In this document: positions 1 through 5,345 of the stretch, in pieces
How positions within the stretch are numbered: the stretch's first letter is position 1
Layout: each line of letters starts with the position of its first letter
From: Nitrospinota bacterium
GTDB lineage: Bacteria; Nitrospinota_A; UBA7883
DNA length: 5,345 bases
Assembly: GCA_029880775.1 (NCBI GenBank)
Contig: JAOUNV010000170.1
Location: 1-5,345 of the forward strand
Reading direction: 5' to 3'
Notes under the pieces: generated by a model
Seen by the model: the letters and a program-made list of their open reading frames with translations, nothing else
Told to the model about the DNA's origin: nothing
The model's database searches: none
Program-made: the position numbers and the translations under genes

Positions 1-1601
1 ACGGCCACCGCATCCTCCTCCAATATCCGGGCCTGGCCGATCCCCTCCCCCACCACAGATATGCGGCATACCGCCGAGTCGATCCCCTCCCCATCCCGGA
101 CAGCCACCAGAGCGTCTTTCTCCGGGTGGAACCCACCACGCTCTTCTCCGGCCCCATCCGCCATAAGCCGCGCAAAGAAAGAATTGAAAAACTCGGTGAG
201 CGCCGGAGTGGCGCGGCGGCTGTGCACCAGGAAAAACTCCTCTCCGCCGCGGTTTTTCACCTCCACAGACTGCTCCATGAAAACGCCAGGATCCGCCCCC
301 CGGAATCCATAGATCGACTGCTTCAAATCCCCCACCAAAAACAGCCGCCCCTCCCCAGGTGGCGCCAGCAGGTTTATTATCCTGGCCTGCAGCTTATCGG
401 TATCCTGGAACTCATCCACCAGCACCCGCTTCAGACGCTGGCGATACTCCTCCCGGGTGGATTTTGAATTGACCAAAAGATCCCTGGCCTTCTCCTGCAG
501 GTCGTTGTAATCGAGATTGGAGCGGCTCTCCTTTTCCCTGGCGTATGCGGCCATCACTTCGTCCAACAGCCCGGCGAAGACCTTCATATCCTCCGCCACG
601 GCGGTCTCCAGTATTCCGCCATATATCGCCGTGGCCAGCCGAGCCCCCTCCAGACTATCGGCGAAATCGTTCTTCCCATTCTGATACGTTGCCCTGGCCA
701 GCACCGCCTTTTCCAAGTCGTCGGCCATACCCAACGCTCGACCAGCCGCTGCCGTATCGATAGCGCCTGTGGCGCCGTCTACATCGCTTGCGCTGACGAA
801 TAAATTCTCCATCTCCAGCAGAGCCTTGCCGAACTTATGTTCCTTGCTCCGCTCTGGCATGCCGATAAACAACTGGCATAAAGTATGGAGTCTTGCCTGG
901 TAGGCCGTGTGGTCAATGTTTTTCAGGCTGGCCAGCCCTTCCTGATGTAGCTCCACCAGCCTGGAGGGTGTCATGTTGGCCGCTCGCAGCAGGGGGATTA
1001 TCCACATGATCCTGTCCGCCAGCCCCTGGCTCCTGCCTCTGCCCCGAAATCCATGATCCCTGGTCAGCCGGACCACTCCTGGGTCCCCCTTGCGAAGCCT
1101 GGTCAGTATGGTCTCCACTGTCCCCGCCTCCAGGGTGTCGCGGGCGTCGGCTTCGTCCATCACGGAAAAACCAGGATCCACCCCGGCTGCCATTGGATTT
1201 TCCCACAACAGCCTGGCGCAGAACGCGTGGATGGTGGAGATATAAGCGCTCTTGATCATCTGGCGCTGGCGTATCAGATGGTTTAGCAGTTTGCGGTCCT
1301 GGTTCCATTCTTCCCGCTCCTGGTCCAGGTTCGCAGAGGATCCAGATGGCCGTGTGTCACGGCGGAGTTGTTCTATCCTCTCAGTCAGCTTCTGGCGCAC
1401 CCGTAGGCTCATCTCCGCCGCGGCTTTCTCCGTGAAGGTGATTGCGGCAATGCTGTCCACTCCCAGGTATCCTTCGTCGCGGGGTGTCACCATCTCCGCC
1501 ATATACTTTTCCACCAGGGCTGTTGTCTTCCCCGCGCCAGCGCCAGCGCGGACGGTTATGTCTGTTCCGCAAGCCTTGATCTGTTCCAGGACGCCTTCCA
1601 T
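1..1601 (-). CDS. addA: AddA-type ATP-dependent helicase/nuclease subunit A (UvrD/RecB family), N-terminal part, runs off window
   Basis: This is the motor subunit of the AddAB double-strand-break resection enzyme, a 3'-5' SF1A DNA helicase acting in the cytoplasm. I translated 533 codons without a stop. Visible motifs are: a Walker A, AGAGAGKTT, with Lys25; motif Ia, ITFTEKAAAEM (about residues 53-63); STIHAFCARLLWENP around residue 120; LDYNDL around residue 366; Walker B, VLVDEFQDTD, with Asp396 and Glu397; motif III, VGDLKQSIYGFR, from about residue 423; and a motif IV-like HSRR with Arg462. Full-length family members are about 1,100-1,250 residues, so roughly half is present. The missing part should hold motifs V and VI and any C-terminal nuclease domain. 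The start is the ATG overlapping the addB stop (TGATG), chosen for its Shine-Dalgarno site. Only about 17 residues precede the P-loop, which is short. A TTG one codon upstream and an in-frame ATG at 1646 are alternatives, but the latter lacks a visible ribosome site. A UvrD-like helicase is certain; AddA rather than RecB rests on the AddB partner. Confidence 0.93.
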   Translation of the reverse strand, partial: MEGVLEQIKACGTDITVRAGAGAGKTTALVEKYMAEMVTPRDEGYLGVDSIAAITFTEKAAAEMSLRVRQKLTERIEQLRRDTRPSGSSANLDQEREEWNQDRKLLNHLIRQRQMIKSAYISTIHAFCARLLWENPMAAGVDPGFSVMDEADARDTLEAGTVETILTRLRKGDPGVVRLTRDHGFRGRGRSQGLADRIMWIIPLLRAANMTPSRLVELHQEGLASLKNIDHTAYQARLHTLCQLFIGMPERSKEHKFGKALLEMENLFVSASDVDGATGAIDTAAAGRALGMADDLEKAVLARATYQNGKNDFADSLEGARLATAIYGGILETAVAEDMKVFAGLLDEVMAAYAREKESRSNLDYNDLQEKARDLLVNSKSTREEYRQRLKRVLVDEFQDTDKLQARIINLLAPPGEGRLFLVGDLKQSIYGFRGADPGVFMEQSVEVKNRGGEEFFLVHSRRATPALTEFFNSFFARLMADGAGEERGGFHPEKDALVAVRDGEGIDSAVCRISVVGEGIGQARILEEDAVA

Positions 1602-4600
1602 CAATCCTCCTCCCCCATTCCCCTGGGCGCGGCGATGTAGCGGCATAGCCCCGGAAACTTGCAATACTCGCAATCGAGGGGATCCACCTGGAACATTCCA
1701 TCCTCCAGCCGTGTCATCATCCGGGTCGCCAGGTTCTCGAAAGTCCCCTCGGTGGACTCGGCCCCAGGCCCCGCGCCCAGAAACTGGCGATCCACAAACT
1801 CAAGCCGACTCCGTCCGCCTCCATGACCGGCGGTGAGGTATGCCTTGCTCGGCTCCGTGGCGCCCAGCAGACGATAGCTGGCTGCGATGTTTTCCACCTT
1901 CTCCATCAAGCCGCTTTCCACCGCCCACTTCTCCCCCAGCAAGGCGTATATCGGCGGCTGGAACGATCGTTTACCCATGTTTTCCCGCTTGAGCATATCC
2001 CGGTATCTGGTGTCGTTGGCGCCCAGTTTGTAATCGACTATCCGAATGGCGGCGTTCTTTATGTCCACATCCAGCCGGTCTATCCTTCCGGTGAAGTAGC
2101 GCAATCCCCCGCACTCCGCGACAAGCATATAGGGTTCGTGAGCTGTTGGCTCATGCCAGTTAAAGTCGAACGCCAGCTCCACCGCTGTGGGTAGAAACCC
2201 GGTTTTCTCCTGATCCCATGCCTCAGCCTGTAGCCATCGATCCAGCATGGCCATTATCCGCTCCCGCTCCGGCGCCCACACAGCCTCCTCCGGCAGCATC
2301 CCCTCCTTGCGCAGGGCGGCGAATGTCTTGTCCGCCTCCTGGTGGAGGGCTTTGCGCTCAGCGGGAGTATTCTTGATCGGCAGTTGCTTTTGAGCGATGA
2401 CTTTTCGATAGAAATCCTCCAGTACCTGGTGAACCATGGAACCTGCGTCGCTGGCTTCCAATTGCAGGTCTGGAGCCCTTTCCGGCTCCAGCGCCAGTAT
2501 CCGCCCGGCGAAATAGCGGAATGGGCATTGGCCATAGGTCTCCAGGGCTGTCGGGCTGAATCGCCCTTCTCTTTTCACCACCACTTTCTGTTGGACCAAT
2601 TCCGCCGCCTGAGTCATCTCTCCAGAATATGGGCCACCCAGCCGGGATTTCTGCTCCGGGTCTGTGGCGGAGAAGAATGCGTCTCTGCCTCGCTCCATGG
2701 AAGAGAGGAAAACCAGTCGCCTAAACGCCGCCCATTCTTTAGTGTCTGGGGTGATCGCCGCCACACGATTTTGAAGATCCTCCTGTTGCGCCTTTTCGTC
2801 GAACAGGTCTCGCAGCAACTTCATACGCGCCTCCTGCGGGTCTGCCAGTTGCGCGGCCGGGCGGGCGATGGCCAGCGAAGGCGCCATGCGGATCGCTTTC
2901 TCCCGCTCTTGCAGGCCCGCCAAGGGGAGGAGAGTATCCAGCATGTCGTCTATGAAAAGAGAACGCATGAGCGAGGAGCCGCCCAGTTCCTGGAGGCTGT
3001 AGCTAAGATAGAGCCTCTCCCCGGCGGCTCTGATCGCCTGGAAAAACAGAAGCGATTCTTCCATCCACTTGTCCGAGGGAGAATCGAAAACCCTTCTCCC
3101 CTTTCTCAATTCCCGCCTGCCGCCAATAACCTCCTCGAAATGCCTTTTGTTGAACTTTTCTTTTTCCATATCTGTGAGAATGGCGCCTGCCCTGCCCCGC
3201 TGTGGGAACTCTCCCTCGTGCAGTCCGCAGATGAACACCACTTTAGCGCTCACACCCACCGCGTCGAATACGTTCAGGATCTGCGCCCGGTTCATATCCG
3301 CAGAGCCAGGCTCCGGAAGAGAGCAAGAATCGAGAGTCTTGACCAGGATATCGCGCATCCTTTCATAGCCCACTCCTCCTCCTGCCTTGCCGATCAAGTT
3401 CGCCTCCAAGGCGGCTTCCTGGACCACCTCCATGAACATGGAATGGGAGTGGTAATCCCGGAAGAGCATGGTGTGATCCATGGGGCTGCTCGGGTCCCCA
3501 GCCTCATCGTCCTTGTTCGGGACCGTCAGCCCAAGCCACTGCAGAAGCGATATATATGCGCCGGTAAACTCCGCCGGTCTTCCGGCGTTTCTTAGCCGCT
3601 CCAGCTTCTCCAACAGGCTCACCGTCACTGTGGTTATCTTCTTTGCAGATGATTTGGCTGGAGCCTCCATCCTCTCCACGGCGGCCAGTAAACGGGTTTT
3701 CCATTCAGCCGGTGGACCATTAATCAATCCCGCGCTATTGAACAGCCGTCTGGCGGCTCCCGGCTCCAACTCGGCGAACCTTTGGAAGTAGGAAGAGGTC
3801 ACAACACGTAGCACATCCTCACGGGCGTATGCCGAATCGATGGCCACAAAAGGCGCCAGCGCAGCCCTGGTCAGCGGCGCCCTGGTGAGGGGAACTCCTT
3901 TTACCATGGAAAAGGGGATGGAATAGCGGCGGAAAACATCCTCCACGATGGCGGCGTATGGGCGCAGGTCTCTCATGACGATGATGAAGTCGCGCCATAA
4001 ATATCCGTTCTCCTCCACAAGGCGCAGTAGAGTATGCCCCACCTCCTCGATTTCACGATACCTGCTGGCGCAGGCGAATATCTCCACCGGCTGGGATTGA
4101 GCGGCGGCAGGGTGGCTGGCAGGGTCCATTTCGAATATAGAGTTTCTCACATCGGCCAGGGGTCCGGCGGGGTCTATTGTGAACGCGATCTCCAGCTTTC
4201 CCGCGTTGTCCCCCAGCTCCTCAAACTTGGCCAGGTTGTCCGCCAGAAACCCGAATGCCCCCCTGCGCGAATCTGGCGCCGGGGCCACTATACGAACCGG
4301 AATGCGCGTGGCGATATTTTTGAAGAGCTCGAATCGGTATGGGGTGAACTGGTATATCTCCTCCAGATTTATGGAGTCTAGGTTATCCAGCATAGGCGCC
4401 TTTTCGCCTTGGCGCAATGCGTCCACCATTCGGCTTCGGGTTATGGCGGGGTCCTCCACTTTATGAAGGTCCAGCTCCTCTTTGTATGCGATGTAGAGCC
4501 TAAGGATCTCATTTTCCTTCGAAGGGGCGTATTCCGTGATGAGCGCCAGGTCATTAGGGGAGACCAGGCCGGCGCCGAGTTGACTAAACAACTCCAGCAT

Positions 4601-4897
4601 GGCGTCCAGGAATCCTGGAAACCTTATGGCTCCTGCTAATGCGCCGGTAGAGCGTTTCTTCCCATATATACCATCTAGTGCCTTGGAGAGGAGTATCGAA
4701 CGCATGAACCACCCTGCCGTTTTGGGCTGGCCCACCAGTAGCTGGGAATATAGTTTACGCTCGAAAGCCTGAATGGTCATCATGCCGGGAACAATCCTGG
4801 CCTTGCCCTCTTTTTCGTCCACCATCCGGTTGATAGCCTGGGCTCGCAATTGTGCGGTGGGGTACAAGGTGAGGGGGATTTTTGCTTTCATCCTCAT
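1601..4897 (-). CDS. addB: AddB-type PD-(D/E)XK nuclease subunit of AddAB helicase-nuclease, Walker A absent
   Basis: This complete 1,098-residue protein is the nuclease and recognition partner of AddA in double-strand-break resection. The N-terminal two thirds resemble an inactivated UvrD-like helicase: residues 1-50 are where AddB proteins with a P-loop carry it, but there is no GxxxxGK(S/T) there or elsewhere. VFICGLHEGEFP (554-565) matches the conserved AddB/RecC-like segment before 'LTDMEKEKF'. The C-terminal domain (about 780-1098) is a RecB-type nuclease: His823, GRIDRLD with Asp940, IVDYK with Asp955 and Lys957, and QPPIY with Gln980 and Tyr984. Four cysteines, Cys791 (in YGQCPFRYF) and Cys1076, Cys1079, Cys1085 (CX2CX5C), match the AddB iron-sulfur cluster that staples the nuclease domain. 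Length is typical of AddB. An in-frame TGA at 4925-4927 limits the start to M1 or M3 (MRM). Neither has a properly spaced Shine-Dalgarno sequence. The stop overlaps the addA start by one base. A RecC-like or generic 'PD-(D/E)XK nuclease family' label is possible, but the cysteine pattern favours AddB. Confidence 0.92.
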   Translation of the reverse strand: MRMKAKIPLTLYPTAQLRAQAINRMVDEKEGKARIVPGMMTIQAFERKLYSQLLVGQPKTAGWFMRSILLSKALDGIYGKKRSTGALAGAIRFPGFLDAMLELFSQLGAGLVSPNDLALITEYAPSKENEILRLYIAYKEELDLHKVEDPAITRSRMVDALRQGEKAPMLDNLDSINLEEIYQFTPYRFELFKNIATRIPVRIVAPAPDSRRGAFGFLADNLAKFEELGDNAGKLEIAFTIDPAGPLADVRNSIFEMDPASHPAAAQSQPVEIFACASRYREIEEVGHTLLRLVEENGYLWRDFIIVMRDLRPYAAIVEDVFRRYSIPFSMVKGVPLTRAPLTRAALAPFVAIDSAYAREDVLRVVTSSYFQRFAELEPGAARRLFNSAGLINGPPAEWKTRLLAAVERMEAPAKSSAKKITTVTVSLLEKLERLRNAGRPAEFTGAYISLLQWLGLTVPNKDDEAGDPSSPMDHTMLFRDYHSHSMFMEVVQEAALEANLIGKAGGGVGYERMRDILVKTLDSCSLPEPGSADMNRAQILNVFDAVGVSAKVVFICGLHEGEFPQRGRAGAILTDMEKEKFNKRHFEEVIGGRRELRKGRRVFDSPSDKWMEESLLFFQAIRAAGERLYLSYSLQELGGSSLMRSLFIDDMLDTLLPLAGLQEREKAIRMAPSLAIARPAAQLADPQEARMKLLRDLFDEKAQQEDLQNRVAAITPDTKEWAAFRRLVFLSSMERGRDAFFSATDPEQKSRLGGPYSGEMTQAAELVQQKVVVKREGRFSPTALETYGQCPFRYFAGRILALEPERAPDLQLEASDAGSMVHQVLEDFYRKVIAQKQLPIKNTPAERKALHQEADKTFAALRKEGMLPEEAVWAPERERIMAMLDRWLQAEAWDQEKTGFLPTAVELAFDFNWHEPTAHEPYMLVAECGGLRYFTGRIDRLDVDIKNAAIRIVDYKLGANDTRYRDMLKRENMGKRSFQPPIYALLGEKWAVESGLMEKVENIAASYRLLGATEPSKAYLTAGHGGGRSRLEFVDRQFLGAGPGAESTEGTFENLATRMMTRLEDGMFQVDPLDCEYCKFPGLCRYIAAPRGMGEED
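1606..1616 (-). promoter_or_regulatory. Shine-Dalgarno site of addA, inside the addB 3' end
   Basis: On the minus strand the bases read GGGGGAGGAGG, followed by ATTG and the addA ATG. The AGGAGG core lies 4 nt from the start, and an overlapping GGGGAGG gives 7 nt. The site encodes the last Gly-Glu-Glu codons of AddB. Together with the one-base TGATG overlap it supports translational coupling of addB and addA. It is also the main reason to prefer this ATG over the in-frame ATG at 1646. Confidence 0.85.
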
Positions 4898-4898
4898 G

Positions 4899-4904
4899 AT
4901 TGTA
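4899..4904 (-). promoter_or_regulatory. possible -10 box (TACAAT) one base before the addB start
   Basis: The minus strand reads TACAAT, then C, then the addB ATG AGG ATG. TACAAT is one base from the sigma-70 consensus TATAAT. Initiation 6-8 nt further on would fall at or next to the second ATG (M3) and give a leaderless message, which would fit the lack of a spaced Shine-Dalgarno site. The expected -35 position falls in the hairpin and resembles TTGACA poorly (TGAAGG at 17-nt spacing), so this may be chance. Confidence 0.3.
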
Positions 4905-4906
4905 GC

Positions 4907-4925
4907 AAAAAAGGCGAATCGCCTT
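4907..4925 (-). terminator. rho-independent-like hairpin with T-run, between fhcD and addB
   Basis: On the minus strand a perfect palindrome, AAGGCGATTCGCCTT (4925-4911), can form a 6-bp stem with a 3-nt loop. It runs into a six-T tract made of the last two stem bases and TTTT at 4910-4907. The orientation would end transcripts coming from fhcD. The stem is short, so it may be weak. It stops 9 nt before the addB ATG, leaving little room for an independent promoter and leader, so it could instead act as an attenuator or as a structure masking the addB start. Confidence 0.6.
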
Positions 4926-4928
4926 CAC

Positions 4929-4950
4929 GGTATGGGGAAGGGGTATGGGG
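4929..4950 (+). repeat. G-rich direct repeat (GGTATGGGG twice, 13-nt period)
   Basis: GGTATGGGG occurs at 4929-4937 and again at 4942-4950 on the plus strand, separated by AAGG. With one more G at 4951 the stretch has a GG run and three runs of four or five Gs at short spacing, so a two-tetrad (or imperfect three-tetrad) quadruplex is conceivable in DNA. The minus-strand transcript would instead be C-rich here. The repeat lies between the two palindromes of the fhcD-addB spacer. No function is evident. Confidence 0.6.
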
Positions 4951-4957
4951 GACCGAG

Positions 4958-4972
4958 AAAGCGACTCGCTTT
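4958..4972. repeat. 15-nt palindrome AAAGCGACTCGCTTT, sister of the 4911-4925 palindrome
   Basis: This is a perfect inverted repeat: 7 bases each side of a single central base, realistically a 6-bp stem with a 3-nt loop. It has the same layout as the palindrome at 4911-4925 (AAGGCGAATCGCCTT). The two differ only at the central base and at one stem position, where G-C has become A-T on both arms. It is followed on the minus strand only by TTTCTC, so it makes a poorer terminator. It may be a second hairpin of a tandem terminator, or a copy of a small dispersed palindromic repeat. Confidence 0.65.
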
Positions 4973-5003
4973 GAACAAGACGAATTTACACCAATTGTTG
5001 GAA

Positions 5004-5345
5004 TTATACTCTTTTTAAGATCGAGTGCAATCTAAATTGATAAGGTCCCAACTCGCCTCCATAATTTCCAGCGCTGATCCTCTTTACGCCGTCCACATGA
5101 CAAGCGGCCACGATACCAACCTCCATGGCGCAACTAATTGATTGTTCAGCTATTCCGTCGATAACTATCTCCAGTACGCAGTTCTCCCCAGGAGCCAGAA
5201 GGCTGGGCGCCTGACGGCGGGTGGTGGGGCAATATTCTGTGTTTGTGGAGGCTTTCAGGAATTTGTAGCGCGACCCCAGCTTGGAACCGGAGCGGACTAC
5301 CCCCCCCGGGAAAGGGAGAATCACCCCGCCCACCGGGTCGATCGC
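5004..5345 (-). CDS. fhcD: formylmethanofuran:tetrahydromethanopterin formyltransferase (FhcD/Ftr), C-terminal part, 5' end outside window
   Basis: The enzyme moves the formyl group between N5 of tetrahydromethanopterin and methanofuran. In bacteria it works within the cytoplasmic Fhc formyltransferase/hydrolase complex, which releases formate during formaldehyde oxidation. The window holds the last 113 residues plus a TAA stop, of a protein that is usually about 300 residues. The reading frame is open to the window edge; the GTG at 5333 is internal, not a start. Family signatures are PFPGGVVRSGSKLGS (window residues 11-25), YKFLKASTNTEYCPT (27-41), LEIVIDG, and the C-terminal RISAGNYGGELGPYQFRLHSIL. 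These closely resemble the C-terminus of Ftr as I recall it from Methanopyrus and methylotrophs, and VVRSGSK is the form I associate with bacterial proteins. A stretch of several extra residues (RRQAPSLLAP) follows the CPT motif. No fhcC or other C1 gene follows it; addB comes next on the same strand after 106 bp. FhcD is a firm call; bacterial origin is inferred. Confidence 0.93.
   Translation of the reverse strand, partial: AIDPVGGVILPFPGGVVRSGSKLGSRYKFLKASTNTEYCPTTRRQAPSLLAPGENCVLEIVIDGIAEQSISCAMEVGIVAACHVDGVKRISAGNYGGELGPYQFRLHSILKRV

Noticed and set aside
913..1308. 131-codon minus-strand open frame in another frame of addA
   Set aside because: It overlaps the addA frame, which carries the conserved helicase motifs and stays open for 533 codons. 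The alternative translation is Gly/Pro/Arg-rich without motifs.
1252..1836. 194-codon plus-strand open frame across the addB/addA junction
   Set aside because: It is antisense to the addA Walker A region and the addB 3' end. The translation is low in complexity (Ser, Arg, Pro) with no ribosome site noted, so it is a shadow frame.
2342..3595. 417-codon plus-strand open frame opposite addB
   Set aside because: It lies wholly antisense to a well-supported gene with recognisable motifs. Its translation shows no domain and is rich in Arg, Leu, His and Gln, as expected from the complement of a GC-rich gene.
1..4897. High frequency of CTCCAG/CTGGAG-like words that might act as Chi-type sites for AddAB
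   Set aside because: On the coding strand these words mostly encode Leu-Glu, so codon usage explains them. A Chi claim would need genome-wide strand-bias statistics.
4773..5035. Small plus-strand open frames (81 and 61 codons) spanning the fhcD-addB spacer
   Set aside because: They run through the palindromes and the G-rich repeat and overlap both flanking genes on the opposite strand. I recognise no domain in either and see no convincing start signal.
5004..5333. Reading the GTG at 5333 as the start of a 109-residue small protein
   Set aside because: The frame stays open to the window edge, and the residues before the GTG (AIDP) continue the expected formyltransferase sequence. This is an internal codon of a truncated fhcD.

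Overview
The window is almost wholly coding, with every supported gene on the minus strand. Read in transcription order (high to low coordinates), it holds the 3' end of a formylmethanofuran:tetrahydromethanopterin formyltransferase gene (fhcD/ftr, 5345-5004), a 106-bp intergenic stretch, a complete AddB-type PD-(D/E)XK nuclease gene (4897-1601), and the first 533 codons of an AddA-type UvrD/RecB helicase gene (1601-1), which runs off the window. No RNA genes, insertion sequences or CRISPR arrays were seen.

The organism is most likely a bacterium of moderately high GC that carries the tetrahydromethanopterin-linked C1 pathway. That pathway is known from methylotrophic Proteobacteria, Planctomycetes, NC10 and several uncultured lineages. 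The pairing with addAB and the form of the FhcD sequence point to Bacteria rather than a methanogenic archaeon. The sequence alone does not fix the phylum.

AddB and AddA form the two-subunit helicase-nuclease that resects double-strand breaks for RecA loading, the counterpart of RecBCD. They are joined by a TGATG stop/start overlap with a strong Shine-Dalgarno sequence inside the last codons of addB, so they are almost certainly co-transcribed and translationally coupled. AddB keeps its nuclease residues and four candidate Fe-S cysteines but has no Walker A motif. AddA shows the SF1 helicase motifs expected for its N-terminal half. ATP-driven translocation is therefore probably done by AddA, with AddB supplying a nuclease and a structural or recognition role.

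The most unusual part is the short fhcD-addB spacer. It holds two 15-nt palindromes of the same design, which differ by a compensating base-pair change and are both centred on GANTC. Between them is a G-rich direct repeat. The palindrome nearer addB is followed by a T-run and looks like a terminator, yet it ends only 9 nt before the addB start codon, and a TACAAT box sits between the two. This could mean attenuation or a leaderless addB transcript. I found no clear evidence for an undescribed multi-gene system; the spacer is the best candidate for something new.
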